Assembly: GCF_009796285.1 (NCBI RefSeq)
Contig: NZ_CP047020.1
Location: 1,302,001 to 1,366,000 of the forward strand
Length of the DNA: 64,000 nucleotides
Origin: Streptomyces broussonetiae
GTDB lineage: Bacteria; Actinomycetota; Actinomycetes; Streptomycetales; Streptomycetaceae
Direction: 5' to 3'
Shown: positions 16,599 through 24,701 of the stretch, piece after piece
Layout: the number at the start of each line of letters is the position of its first letter
How positions within the stretch are numbered: position 1 is the stretch's first letter
Translations under genes and position numbers: made by a program
Notes under the pieces: model-generated
Database searches by the model: none
What the model saw: only the letters and a program-made list of their open reading frames with translations
Told to the model about the DNA's origin: nothing

Positions 16599-17282
16599 CT
16601 ACCCGGGGATCCTGATGCGTCGCCCGGTCACCGTGTGGGGCTCGATGCGCACCCACACGTCTCGCGAGCCGCCCGCCCAAGGGGCGCTGTACGCCTGCTG
16701 GGTGAACCAGTGCCTGTCCCTCTCGTCGGTCACGGTCCATGCGTCGCCGCGAACCAGCACGCTCCACCCCTGGCTGAACGCGTCGTCGATGCGGTCGACT
16801 TCGAAGGCCACCTGGTGTCCCGGTGCGAGCGACGGTGTCGCGCCAAGGGCGGTGCGGAAGACGATCGCGCCGTCGACGACGCTGTAGTTGACGGGCACGA
16901 TCACCGGCCCGGTGCTCGTCGGCACCGCCAGCCGGCCCACCCCGTGCGACCCCAGCAGCGCCTGGCACTCACCGGGTCCCAGGTCGATGAACTCCGGTTC
17001 CCGTACGGCGTGTCCCACACCGGGCGGCAGGTCGACGGCACCACCGGTCAGCTCCGTCACCGTCGTCTGCAGCACCTCGGCCAGCCTGATCAGCGAGCCG
17101 CTGCCAGGGGTCGCGCCCGGATGCTCCTCCAGGTACCTCAGGTAGCTGCCCGTCATTCCGGCGCGCTGGGCCGCCTCACGTCGCGACAGGCCGAGCTGCT
17201 CCCGGCGGGCGGCCAGGCGCCGGCCCAGATCGCCCAGCGGCACTTCGGTCACGGTACCCGGCTTCGTCTGTGGTTCGGTCAT
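16599..17282 (-). CDS. HTH-PPOX protein (copy 1)
   Basis: A 227-residue protein with an N-terminal XRE-like helix-turn-helix (about 15-75: LGRRLAARREQLGLSRREAA, SYLRYLEEHPGA) fused to a PPOX-like split-barrel flavin domain (about 95-227: ECQALLGSHGVGRLAV, VNYSVVDGAIVFRT, GWSVLVRG). Such proteins bind F420, FMN or haem and may be redox-responsive repressors. The ATG at 17282 follows AAAGGA. It lies 20 bp downstream of the alcohol dehydrogenase and probably shares its transcript. A paralogue is at 27377. Confidence 0.88.
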   Translation of the reverse strand: MTEPQTKPGTVTEVPLGDLGRRLAARREQLGLSRREAAQRAGMTGSYLRYLEEHPGATPGSGSLIRLAEVLQTTVTELTGGAVDLPPGVGHAVREPEFIDLGPGECQALLGSHGVGRLAVPTSTGPVIVPVNYSVVDGAIVFRTALGATPSLAPGHQVAFEVDRIDDAFSQGWSVLVRGDAWTVTDERDRHWFTQQAYSAPWAGGSRDVWVRIEPHTVTGRRIRIPG

Positions 17283-17302
17283 GGCCCGCTCGTCCTTTCC
17301 GC

Positions 17303-18373
17303 TCAGGCCGTGGGAACGGCCACTTCCGCGTGTTGCTCCCCGCCGAGCACGACCTTGAGCGCGCCGGTCCCGGCAGCCTTGGCGAAGACGTCGTACGCCT
17401 CCTGCATCTGCTCCAACGGGAAGGTGTGGGTGACCAGTTGCTCCGTGGGCAGCCGGCCGGCTGCGGCCATCCGCAGCAGGGCCGGGGTGGAGTAGGTGTC
17501 CACCAGGCCCGTCGTGATGGTCACGTCCTTGATCCACAGGTCTTCGAGGTGCAGCGTGGCCGGCCTTCCGTGCACGCCGATGTTGGCCACGTGCCCGCAC
17601 GGGCGGACCATACGGGTGCACAGCTCGAAGCTGTCCGGTACGCCGACCGCCTCCATCACCACGTCGGCACCGAGCCCGTCGGTCAGATCGGCGACCAGCT
17701 GGTCGGGAGCCTCCCGGACGTCCGCGACCGCGTCGGCACCGAGCCGGTGGGCCGCCTCCAGCCGGGCCGGGGCCAGGTCCACGGCGATGATCCGCTCGGG
17801 GGAGAACAGCCGGGCCGAGGCGATCGCGGCGAGCCCGATGGGACCGGAGCCGACGATGACCACGGTGTCGCCGGGACGCACGTGCCCGTTGAGGACACCC
17901 ACCTCGTAGGAGGTCGGGAAGATGTCCGCAAGCAGGACGGCGTCCTCGCCGCGGACGGCGCCGGGCAGCGGGTGGACGGACAGGTCGGCGTAGGGGACGC
18001 GGACGTACTCGGCCTGTGTGCCGTCGATCAGATGGCCGAGGATCCAGCCTCCGCCGCCCCGGCACTGGCCGTAGCGGCGCTCCCGGCAGAAGCGGCACCG
18101 GCCGCAGGAGGTGATGCAGGACAGCAGCACCCGGTCCCCGGGCCGGACGGCGCGCACGTCGCCGCCGACCTCGACGATCTCACCGACCGCCTCGTGACCG
18201 AGCACGGTGCCGGGACGCACCTCGGGCAGATCGCCCTTGAGGATGTGCAGGTCGGTCCCGCAGATCGTCACGACACCGACCTGCACGATCGCGTCGGTCG
18301 GCTCCTTGACGGCGGGGTCCGGGACGTCCTGCCAGGAGGCCTGCCCGGGGCCGTGGAAGACGAAGCCCTTCAT
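17303..18373 (-). CDS. zinc-dependent alcohol dehydrogenase (copy 1)
   Basis: A 356-residue medium-chain dehydrogenase. Catalytic zinc ligands are in TICGTDLHILKG and GTVLGHEAVGE; the structural zinc loop is CITSCGRCRFCRERRYGQC; the NAD-binding motif is VVIVGSGPIGLAA, followed by IIAVDLAPARLEAA, whose Asp favours NAD(H). The start is the ATG at 18373. It heads a two-gene unit with the HTH-PPOX gene. Two regulator boxes lie in the divergent region to the STAS gene. It may reoxidise NADH under hypoxia, a common reason for ADHs in dormancy regulons (inference). Confidence 0.92.
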   Translation of the reverse strand: MKGFVFHGPGQASWQDVPDPAVKEPTDAIVQVGVVTICGTDLHILKGDLPEVRPGTVLGHEAVGEIVEVGGDVRAVRPGDRVLLSCITSCGRCRFCRERRYGQCRGGGGWILGHLIDGTQAEYVRVPYADLSVHPLPGAVRGEDAVLLADIFPTSYEVGVLNGHVRPGDTVVIVGSGPIGLAAIASARLFSPERIIAVDLAPARLEAAHRLGADAVADVREAPDQLVADLTDGLGADVVMEAVGVPDSFELCTRMVRPCGHVANIGVHGRPATLHLEDLWIKDVTITTGLVDTYSTPALLRMAAAGRLPTEQLVTHTFPLEQMQEAYDVFAKAAGTGALKVVLGGEQHAEVAVPTA

Positions 18374-18489
18374 GCCGTTCCTCACCCTCTCAGGTCTCGT
18401 CGGTCGGTCCGTCGTGGGGTCGGCTGTTTCCGGCGCGGGCCGGGAGCCGCCGCACGTACAGCTTCGCCAGTGCGTCGGCCGTTCCGCTT

Positions 18490-18503
18490 GGGCCGTCCGG
18501 CCC
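18490..18503. promoter_or_regulatory. putative OsdR/DevR-type box
   Basis: GGGCCGTCCGGCCC, 117 bp upstream of the alcohol dehydrogenase start (18373), differs from the 16201 palindrome at two central positions. Confidence 0.5.
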
Positions 18504-18586
18504 TCATCCGCGGCCTGACGACGCCCGCCGGAGCCGGACGGCGCCCGTCCCGAGCCGCGTGGGTACCCCGGACGGGCCGACAGCCA

Positions 18587-18600
18587 GGGCCGGACGGCCC
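18587..18600. promoter_or_regulatory. putative OsdR/DevR-type box or hairpin
   Basis: GGGCCGGACGGCCC, 35 bp upstream of the STAS gene start (18636). It differs from the 16201 site at two central bases. It is followed by TTTTG and could also form an AGGGCC-GGAC-GGCCCT hairpin, so a terminator cannot be excluded. However, no plus-strand gene ends just before it. Confidence 0.4.
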
Positions 18601-18635
18601 TTTTGCCCGGTCCGGCGCGCCCGTTCACTCGCCCC

Positions 18636-19076
18636 ATGGCCGAGAACCACAGGGCACACGTGGCCGCCGCAGACTCTGCTTCCCGGTGCGCGGCCGACGG
18701 AGCGACGCTCGTGACTCTGAGCGGAGAGGTCGACGTTCTGACTGCGCCCGCGTTGTCGGAACGGCTCGACACGCTCACCGCGGACATGTGCCTCGACCTG
18801 TGGCTGGACGTGCGCGCCGTCGACTTCATCGACTGCACCGGGCTGGGTGTGCTGTGCCGCGCCCGCAGCCGGTTGCTCGCCCGGCAGGGCCGGCTGCGGC
18901 TGGTCACGGGTGACGCGGGCTTCGGCCTTCTTCGGGCCGGGGCCGCCCTCGCCGTCGCCGCTCCCGTGTGCGGGGCTGCGGCGTTCGCCCGGGCCCGGCT
19001 CGAGCGGCGGCGCATGGCCCGCTGGGACCGGGACCGGGATGCGGTGGAGCCAGGCCGGCGTCACCGGCCCGGTTGA
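18636..19076 (+). CDS. STAS-domain protein (anti-sigma factor antagonist-like)
   Basis: A 146-residue protein whose first 110 residues form a STAS domain: TLVTLSGEVDVLTAPALSER, LDVRAVDFIDCTGLGVLCRA with the Ser/Thr-type phosphorylation loop (here Thr in DCTGLG), and LRLVTGDAGFGLLRAG. STAS proteins of this kind bind RsbW-type kinases to free sigma factors. The C-terminus is an Ala/Arg-rich tail with no known domain. The start is ATG 18636. It is divergent from the alcohol dehydrogenase and shares its box-bearing promoter region. Confidence 0.82.
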   Translation: MAENHRAHVAAADSASRCAADGATLVTLSGEVDVLTAPALSERLDTLTADMCLDLWLDVRAVDFIDCTGLGVLCRARSRLLARQGRLRLVTGDAGFGLLRAGAALAVAAPVCGAAAFARARLERRRMARWDRDRDAVEPGRRHRPG

Positions 19077-19311
19077 GACGAGCGGGTTGCGCCCCGCGCC
19101 GACGGTACCGACCCCGTCCCGGGGCTGCCCTGTCTGCGACGGGAGCCGACCCGCCCTCCGGCTCGGACGGCATGAGCCACACGCCGACGGTGCCGCGGGC
19201 CTGCTCCGTGCCGGGAGAACGTGCGGACGACGGTGGCGGCGTACCGGGTGTGGGGCCGCGACCGGTGACCGCCGCCCCGCCTGCCGTCGGACACCCGTCG
19301 GCCCGCCCGAG

Positions 19312-19325
19312 GGGCCGGGTGGCCC
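19312..19325. promoter_or_regulatory. putative OsdR/DevR-type box
   Basis: GGGCCGGGTGGCCC lies 73 bp upstream of the CBS-BON start at 19398. It differs from the 16201 palindrome at three central positions. Apart from this site I see no gene or other element in 19077-19397. Confidence 0.45.
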
Positions 19326-19397
19326 ATGGTCACCTCTTCCGCACCGGCGCAGGCTGGTGGGGAAGGACGGACGGACACATATCTCCCGGAGTTCACC

Positions 19398-20096
19398 ATG
19401 TACGGCACCCCGAACGTCGTCAGCGATGTCATGACCCAGACGGTCGCCGCGATCGGCCGACGGGCCCCCTTCAAGGAGATCGTGCAGCTGATGCAGGACT
19501 GGCAGGTCAGCGCCCTCCCGGTGATCGAGGGCGAGGGCCGGGTGGTCGGCGTGGTCTCCGAGGCCGACCTGCTGCCCAAGGAGGAGCTGAGGGACGATCC
19601 CGACGCGGCCTACCTCCAACTGCGCCAGCCCGTCGACGTGGCGAAGGCCGGAGGGATGACCGCGGGCGACCTGATGTCCTCTCCCGCCCTCACCGTCCGG
19701 GCGAGCGCCACCGTCGCCGAGGCCGCGCGGATCATGGCGCAAGGCGGCGTCAAGCGGCTGCCCGTCGTCGACGGGAGCGGGCTGCTCCAGGGGATCGTCA
19801 GCCGTGCCGACCTGCTCAAGGTCTTCCTGCGCGACGACGAGGACATCGCCGAGGAGGTCCGACGCGAGATCGTGGCGTACCTCTTTCCGCTGTCGTCCTC
19901 GACCGTGCAGGTGGAGGTGGACGACGCAGTCGTCACGCTGGCGGGCCGCATGCGCGACCGTGCTCTGGTCCCGGTGGCCGCCCGTCTGGTGCGGGCGGTC
20001 GAAGGGGTGGTGGACGTGCGGTTCGACCTCGCCCATGACGAGCATGGAGCAAGGGGGCCGGTCGGCCCTGGTGCGCACCCCGCCGACAGGTCATGA
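19398..20096 (+). CDS. CBS-BON domain protein (copy 3)
   Basis: A 232-residue third paralogue: VMTQTVAAIGRRAPFKEIVQ, VVGVVSEADLLPKEELRDD, MSSPALTVRASATVAEAARI, IVSRADLLKVFLRDDEDIAE, then the BON domain VQVEVDDAVVTLAGRMRDRA. The start ATG 19398 has GGAG seven bases upstream; a longer frame from 19326 lacks a ribosome site. The response regulator begins 53 bp downstream on the same strand and is likely cotranscribed. Adenine-nucleotide sensing by the CBS pair is family knowledge. Confidence 0.92.
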   Translation: MYGTPNVVSDVMTQTVAAIGRRAPFKEIVQLMQDWQVSALPVIEGEGRVVGVVSEADLLPKEELRDDPDAAYLQLRQPVDVAKAGGMTAGDLMSSPALTVRASATVAEAARIMAQGGVKRLPVVDGSGLLQGIVSRADLLKVFLRDDEDIAEEVRREIVAYLFPLSSSTVQVEVDDAVVTLAGRMRDRALVPVAARLVRAVEGVVDVRFDLAHDEHGARGPVGPGAHPADRS

Positions 20097-20149
20097 TCGG
20101 CATCACGGACAGTGCGCAGTCTGTCCCTCACCGGGGAACGAGGGGTGTC

Positions 20150-20848
20150 ATGACCGAGCCACGCACCTTCAGCGAGCAGGACCCGATCCGCGTGTTCCTG
20201 CTGGACGACCACGAAGTCGTCCGGCGCGGGCTGACGGATCTGCTCGACGCCGAACCGGACATCGAGGTGGTCGGCGACGCGGACACCGCCGAGCACGCGC
20301 TCACCCGGGGCCCCGCACTGCGCCCGCACGTCGCCGTGCTCGACATCCGGCTGCCCGACGGCGACGGCATCACGGTCTGCCGCGAACTGCGCAGCCAGAT
20401 GCCGGAGCTGGCGTGCCTGATGCTGACGTCCTTCGACGACGAGGAAGCCCTCCTGGACGCGATCATGGCCGGAGCGTCCGGCTACGTCCTGAAGCAGATC
20501 AAGGGCTCCGACCTCGTCTCGGCGGTCCGAACCGTCGCCTCGGGCCAGTCGATGCTGGACCCGGCGACCACGGCGCGCCTCATGCACTCCCTGCGCGCCC
20601 CGGCCGCGACTCCTTCGGTGCCGCAGGAGCTGGCGGGCCTGTCGCCCCGGGAGCGGGACATCCTCGCCCTCATCGGCGAGGGCCTGACCAACCGGGAGAT
20701 CGGCAGGAAGCTGTACCTGTCGGAGAAGACCGTCAAGAACCACATCTCGCGGATGCTGTCCAAGCTCGGCGTCCAGCGCCGGGTCCAGGCGGCGGTCCTC
20801 GCGTCCCACCTGGAGCCGCAGGGCTCGGCGGGACACACGGACCACTGA
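20150..20848 (+). CDS. DevR/OsdR-like NarL-family response regulator
   Basis: A 232-residue response regulator. The receiver domain has the acidic pair in FLLDDHEVV, phospho-acceptor Asp65 in VAVLDIRLPDGDG, Thr/Ser in MLTSFDDEE and Lys in GYVLKQIKG. The C-terminal LuxR-type helix-turn-helix (about 158-220) reads LSPRERDILALIGEGLTNRE and SEKTVKNHISRMLSKLG, very close to mycobacterial DevR (EGLTNKQI...AEKTVKNYVSRLLAKLG). It would bind the GGGnCCnnCGGnCCC boxes when phosphorylated, probably by the kinase at 14332. GAGGGG precedes ATG 20150. It resembles S. coelicolor OsdR, but there the kinase gene is adjacent; here it is not. Confidence 0.93.
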   Translation: MTEPRTFSEQDPIRVFLLDDHEVVRRGLTDLLDAEPDIEVVGDADTAEHALTRGPALRPHVAVLDIRLPDGDGITVCRELRSQMPELACLMLTSFDDEEALLDAIMAGASGYVLKQIKGSDLVSAVRTVASGQSMLDPATTARLMHSLRAPAATPSVPQELAGLSPRERDILALIGEGLTNREIGRKLYLSEKTVKNHISRMLSKLGVQRRVQAAVLASHLEPQGSAGHTDH

Positions 20849-20869
20849 GGCTCAGGCCGCCTGTCCCGG

Positions 20870-21310
20870 GCCGCGGTGGGCAGGTTCTCGGCCTCGACCA
20901 CGTCGGTGATCCTCTCGGCCTCGACCACGTCGGTGATCCTCTCGGCCTCGGCCACCAGCCGGGCGCCGGTTGCCGGCGCGCCCGTCCCACCGGCTCGACG
21001 ACGCCGTCGCGCACGGTCGCCTCGACGGCCTCACGGTCGCCCGGGGTGCGCACGGCCCGGCTCCTGTCCTCGGCGCCTCCACCTGTATGCCCGCGTCGTC
21101 CCTGACCAGTGCCTGAAGCCGCGCGTCCCGGCCCACGACACCGACCGGCCGGCCTCGCGGCCGGCGACCGTCGGCGCACCGGCCGACGTGTGCGCGGTGG
21201 GCACGCGGGGGGGCGTGGCCGTCGCAGTCCCGTACCCGGACGGCGTGTACAAGCTCGTCGAGTGTGCCGGCCGCCCGGTCATGCAGCCGTCCACGGCGAA
21301 GGTCACGGAC
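20870..21310 (-). pseudogene. decayed CBS-BON gene
   Basis: On the minus strand, successive frames give a CBS-like start (GCMTGRPAH), then VGVVGRDARLQALVRDDAGI matching VVSRADLLKVFLRDDEDI of the intact paralogues. A BON-like EATVRDGVVEPVGRA / GNRR follows, and then AEAERITDVV repeated. The frames change at least twice and the total is about 440 bp against about 700 bp in the intact genes. I read this as a fourth CBS-BON gene in decay. A 27-bp direct duplication lies in its 3' end. The assignment rests on short matches. Confidence 0.5.
20886..20939. repeat. 27-bp perfect tandem duplication
   Basis: Two perfect copies (20886-20912 and 20913-20939) of a 27-bp unit beginning TCTCGGCCTCGACCACG, plus a partial third. 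The unit encodes a repeated EAERITDVV on the minus strand within the decayed CBS-BON gene. This looks like a replication-slippage event in unconstrained sequence. Confidence 0.9.
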
Positions 21311-21697
21311 CTGGGCCGCCGGCAGGTCTTCCGGCGCGCCGGCCGGCCCGACGCCGTCGCCCCGGCTCATGAGCAGCCCCCGGGGCTCGGCGCGCCCGCA
21401 GCAGCACACGGTGCTGCCCGGCGGACGGCGGAACCGGGCCGCCGGACCCCGGCAGGACGCCCACGGGCGGTTCCGTGAGGAGATTGCCGCACTGCCCGGA
21501 CCGGCACGCCGGATCGAGAACCCCGTGCCGGACCGGTCGGTCCCGTCCCGGCCACCGGGGCGTCCGACCGGCTCGGTGCGCTTCGACACCGAGGTGCGGC
21601 TGCGTCGGCACGCCGCCGTTCGCGCCTCTCGCGGACGCACGCCCTGCGCACCGTGACCGGTTCCCGCGCGGCGCCCGGGGCCGGCAGGCCCGCCATG
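21311..21697. other. gene-free degenerate stretch
   Basis: No frame on either strand shows a recognisable domain, a plausible start with ribosome site, or normal actinobacterial codon bias. It continues the decayed region 3' of the response regulator. Confidence 0.5.
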
Positions 21698-21711
21698 GGG
21701 ACCATCGGCCC
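21698..21711. promoter_or_regulatory. putative OsdR/DevR-type box
   Basis: GGGACCATCGGCCC combines the GGGAC half of the mycobacterial DevR box with the TCGGCCC half of the 16201 palindrome. It lies 341 bp upstream of the universal stress protein gene at 22039 and 112 bp upstream of a possible small ORF at 21810. Confidence 0.5.
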
Positions 21712-21737
21712 CTGGCAGGCCGGCGCCGTCACCACCT

Positions 21738-21766
21738 TCCATGGAATCGGCCTTCCATGGAATCGG
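21738..21766. repeat. twin TTCCATGGAA palindromes
   Basis: TTCCATGGAATCGGC occurs twice in direct tandem about 15 bp apart (21738-21767 region), each containing the palindrome TTCCATGGAA. The two are unusually AT-rich for this DNA and lie between the box at 21698 and the next start codon. A regulator site or a small duplication would both fit. Confidence 0.6.
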
Positions 21767-21809
21767 CGCCGGCGCCCGACCGCGCCGTCGCAGGGAGGAG
21801 ACGAGGGCG

Positions 21810-22055
21810 ATGTCCGCTCCCGCACCGCCGACGGAGACCGGCCGGGACGCACCCGAGGCGGCCGGTGTCCAGATGCGCGCTCGCGTCGGCGACGACAGGA
21901 GCGTACGCCGCGTCACGGCCGGGGTGATCGCACGGGTCGGCGAGATCGTCCCGGACTCCCGCGTCGGACGCCCGACACCTGCGCCGCAGCACCCCGAACG
22001 GACGTGTTTTGTCCGCGAGTTGACGACTGGAGGCGGCCATGTCCCTGCTCGGTGA
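21810..22055 (+). CDS. possible small ORF of unknown function
   Basis: An 81-codon frame starts at ATG 21810 after AGGGAGGAG and overlaps the universal stress protein start (22039) by 17 bases, so coupling is conceivable. The product (MSAPAPPTETGRDAPEAAGV start, VTAGVIARVGEIVPDS centre) matches no family I recognise and could be the leftover of a longer gene. The good ribosome site is the only positive evidence. Confidence 0.25.
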   Translation: MSAPAPPTETGRDAPEAAGVQMRARVGDDRSVRRVTAGVIARVGEIVPDSRVGRPTPAPQHPERTCFVRELTTGGGHVPAR

Positions 22056-22917
22056 CCGCCGGCCGATCGTGGTCGGCGTGGATCCCGATCCTGCCCGCAG
22101 GGCGGCGCCTGCCTGGGCGGCCGACGAGGCCGCCCGTCGCCGACTGCCGCTGCGTGCGGTCCATGTCGAGGGCGTGCCGACCAGGGGCTATCGGGGACGG
22201 GAGGTCCCGCCCTCCTGGGAGGGGTGGAACGATGCGCTGCACCAGGCCGGGAGGCAGGTGCTGGCGGAGGTCGTGGACTTCGTCGCGGCTCGGCACCCGG
22301 AACTCGCGGTGGACGCCCTGCTCGCGGAGGGTGACCCGGCGTGGGTGCTGCGCGAGCAGAGTCGCGACGCCACCGCCGTCGTCCTGGGGTCGCGGCACCT
22401 GAGCCGGGCGCGGGAGCTGCTCGGCTCCGGGTCCGTGGCTCTGCCGGTCATGGCCCACACGCGCTGCCCCCTGGTGGTCGTGCCCGAGCCGGAGCACATC
22501 ACTCAGGATCCCCCGTACTTCGTGGTCGGCGTCGACGGCAGCGAGCACGCGGCCGCCGCGGTCGACGTGGCGTTCGAAGAGGCGGCCGGGCGCGGCGCCG
22601 AGTTGCGGGCCCTGCTCGTCTGGGAGCCCGGCCTCCTGAAGATCTTCGACGAGCACGGGCCGCAGCAGGAGGGCCGGCGGCTGCTCTCCGAGATCGTGGC
22701 CGGCCGAGGCGGCCGTTTTCCCGAGGTGGACCTGCGTCAGGAACTGGTCGTCGGGCATCCCGTGCAGGTGCTGACCGACGCCTCGGCCCATGCTCTGGGC
22801 CTGGTCGTGGGGGCCCGCGGGCGCGGAAGTTTCACCGGCATGCTGCTGGGCTCCGTCAGCCAGGGCGTGCTGCACCACGCCCGCTGCCCTGTCATCGCTG
22901 TCGCGACACCCGGGTGA
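22039..22917 (+). CDS. universal stress protein, two USP domains
   Basis: A 292-residue tandem USP protein. Domain 1 (about 9-148) starts PIVVGVDPDPARRAAPAWAA. Domain 2 (about 158-292) starts FVVGVDGSEHAAAAVDVAF and ends with the ATP-binding signature GARGRGSFTGMLLGSVSQGV. The G-2x-G-9x-G-S type loop suggests ATP binding in domain 2, less clearly in domain 1. GGAGG precedes ATG 22039. The nitroreductase gene follows after 30 bp and is probably in the same operon. USPs of this size are hallmark members of mycobacterial and streptomycete dormancy regulons. Confidence 0.93.
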   Translation: MSLLGDRRPIVVGVDPDPARRAAPAWAADEAARRRLPLRAVHVEGVPTRGYRGREVPPSWEGWNDALHQAGRQVLAEVVDFVAARHPELAVDALLAEGDPAWVLREQSRDATAVVLGSRHLSRARELLGSGSVALPVMAHTRCPLVVVPEPEHITQDPPYFVVGVDGSEHAAAAVDVAFEEAAGRGAELRALLVWEPGLLKIFDEHGPQQEGRRLLSEIVAGRGGRFPEVDLRQELVVGHPVQVLTDASAHALGLVVGARGRGSFTGMLLGSVSQGVLHHARCPVIAVATPG

Positions 22918-22947
22918 ACCGCCAGAACGACGCGAAGGGAAGCCACC

Positions 22948-23937
22948 ATGACCACACAACCGCTTGACGTGGACACCGTCACGGCGCTCGTGGCGGAGGC
23001 CTGCGCGGCGCCCTCGCTGCACAACGCGCAGCCATGGGCGTTCCGTTACCTGCGGGACCTCGGCGTCCTGCGCCTGTATGCCGACCCCGGGCGCGCCCTG
23101 CCGCAGACCGACCCGGAGAACCGGGGCCTGCACCTGGGCTGCGGCGCCGCACTGTTCAACCTGCGCGTTGCCTCCGCAGCGGCCGGGCTGGCGCCGGTCG
23201 TCCGGCTGCTGCCCGACCCGGCCCACCCGGAGTTCCTCGCCGAGACGCACCTGCCCGGCCCGGGAGCGCCCGACGGGCAGCTCGCCCGGCTGCAGTCCGC
23301 GATCCACCGCCGGCACTCCAGCCGCGCGCCCTACCGCGACGAGCCGATCCCCGCAGTCGTCCGGGACCGGCTGTACGAGGCCGCCCGCGCCGAGGACGCC
23401 CAGCTGGTGTTCCCCGGTGCCTGGCATGTCCGCTCGATCCTGGAACTGGTGCGGGACGCCGAGGGCAGGGAAACACTCGCCCCGGAAGTGCGGGAGGAGG
23501 TCGAGCGGTGGGCGCATGCGGAAGCGACGGACAGGGCCGAGGCGGTTGACGGCATCCCCGCCGTGGCGTTCGGTCCTCGCCGGCGCGGTACCGCGGCCCT
23601 CGTGCGCGACTTCGCCGTCGGCCGGCCGGTGTCCGGGCGCGGCTGGGCGTCCTTCGAGAAGAACCCGAACATCGCCCTGCTGGGGACGGCTCACGACGAG
23701 CCCGCGGACTGGCTCCGTGCCGGTCAGGCACTCGAACGGGTCCTGCTGCGGGCCACCGCGGACGGGCTGGTCACCTCGCTCACGTCCCAGCCCCTGGAGT
23801 GGCCGGAGTTCCGGTGGGTGGTCCGCGATCCCGCCTCGGCCATGGCGCACGTCCAGATGGTGATCCGGCTCGGGTACGGCCCCGAGGGCCCCGCGAGCCC
23901 ACGGCGACCGGTGGCCGACCTGCTCGACGTCCTCTGA
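22948..23937 (+). CDS. Acg-family nitroreductase-like protein
   Basis: A 329-residue protein of the Acg (Rv2032/Rv3127-like) branch of the nitroreductase fold: ACAAPSLHNAQPWAFRYL at the FMN-binding N-terminus, HLGCGAALFNLRVA, IHRRHSSRAPYRDEPI, and a GLVTSLTSQPLEWPEFR segment. Acg proteins keep an FMN pocket but have an occluded active site, and storage or sequestration of flavin has been proposed. The ATG 22948 follows GAAGGGAAG. It lies in an operon with the USP at 22039. Confidence 0.9.
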   Translation: MTTQPLDVDTVTALVAEACAAPSLHNAQPWAFRYLRDLGVLRLYADPGRALPQTDPENRGLHLGCGAALFNLRVASAAAGLAPVVRLLPDPAHPEFLAETHLPGPGAPDGQLARLQSAIHRRHSSRAPYRDEPIPAVVRDRLYEAARAEDAQLVFPGAWHVRSILELVRDAEGRETLAPEVREEVERWAHAEATDRAEAVDGIPAVAFGPRRRGTAALVRDFAVGRPVSGRGWASFEKNPNIALLGTAHDEPADWLRAGQALERVLLRATADGLVTSLTSQPLEWPEFRWVVRDPASAMAHVQMVIRLGYGPEGPASPRRPVADLLDVL

Positions 23938-23977
23938 CACCGGCTCGCGGCCCGAACGCACGGACAGGAGGCGCCGT

Positions 23978-24240
23978 TTGAAGCTCTTCGAGGTGATGAC
24001 CGCCCCACCGGTGTGGGTCCCGCCGGCGGCCGCGCCGACCGAGGTGACCCGGCGTACGACCGGGTGTGCCGTCGTTCCGCTGCCCCGTCCTGGACGCGGG
24101 CCGGGTGGTGGGCGACCCGGATGAGGCCGAACCGGCCCGGCCCGCAACCGGGGACCAACTCCTGCTCGTCCCGCACAACGCCACCGGACGGGAGATCCCC
24201 ACGCCTTCCAGCGGTCCGCGGGGGCCCGGCGGCCCCGGCC
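23978..24240 (+). pseudogene. frameshifted CBS-domain gene remnant
   Basis: AGGAGG at 23966-23971 precedes a TTG start that opens KLFEVMTAPPVWVPPAAAPT, a clear CBS N-terminus. That frame runs into a TGA near 24110. The plus-one frame takes over with CPVLDAGRVVGDPDEAEPAR, the expected VPVLD...VVG strand of the same CBS domain. No second CBS domain follows. The gene was therefore disrupted by a frameshift near 24070 and a 3' truncation. It occupies almost all of the gap 23938-24257. Confidence 0.6.
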
Positions 24241-24257
24241 GCCGACGAGCCCGCAGG

Positions 24258-24701
24258 TCACGTGGACGAGGAGCGCACGATCACGACCGGGCAGTTCGCG
24301 TGCTGTGACACGTGCTGGCTGATGGAACCGAGCAGCGCCCGCGCGAACCCTCCCCTTCCCCGGCTGCCGACGACGAGGATCTCGGCTCCCTCGGCCGCCC
24401 GCAGCAGGACGTCGGCGGGGTTGCCGTGCACCAGGTGGGTCCGCACCGAGGCGGACGCGTCCGCGCCGAGCACGTCGGCCAGCTCCCTGCGCATACCCTG
24501 CCGGGCTTCGTCCTCGTCGACGTCCATGTCCACGGCGGGCGCCGACCAGCCGTACAGTCCCGGCAGCTCCCACACCGCGATGGCCTCGACGGTGCCCTCG
24601 ACCAGGCCTGCGTAGCGCACGGCCCAGCGCAGGGCCTCGTACGAGGACGGTGACCCGTCGACACCGACCACCACGCGGCGCTCGGAGACATCCCTGTCCA
24701 T
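24258..24701 (-). CDS. universal stress protein, single domain
   Basis: A 147-residue single-domain USP: VVVGVDGSPSSYEALRWAVR at the N-terminus, VHGNPADVLLRAAEGAEILV, and the ATP-binding signature GSRGRGGFARALLGSISQHV followed by CPVVIVR. All residues of the G-2x-G-9x-G(S/T) motif are present, so it should bind ATP. The start ATG 24701 follows AGAGGTGG. It lies downstream of the second alcohol dehydrogenase on the same strand, but 343 bp away, and probably has its own promoter. Confidence 0.93.
   Translation of the reverse strand: MDRDVSERRVVVGVDGSPSSYEALRWAVRYAGLVEGTVEAIAVWELPGLYGWSAPAVDMDVDEDEARQGMRRELADVLGADASASVRTHLVHGNPADVLLRAAEGAEILVVGSRGRGGFARALLGSISQHVSQHANCPVVIVRSSST

Noticed and set aside
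16599..18098. HTH-PPOX frame extended upstream into the alcohol dehydrogenase.
   Set aside because: The extension is out of frame with the dehydrogenase and encodes no domain; ATG 17282 has AAAGGA upstream and starts just before the helix-turn-helix.
18587..18600. GGGCCGGACGGCCC followed by TTTT as a terminator.
   Set aside because: No plus-strand gene ends before it, and the same motif recurs at promoters; retained as a box with low confidence.
20852..21916. Long minus-strand open frame after the response regulator taken as one gene.
   Set aside because: Codon use is poor and CBS/BON signatures switch frames, so it is a decayed stretch rather than one protein.
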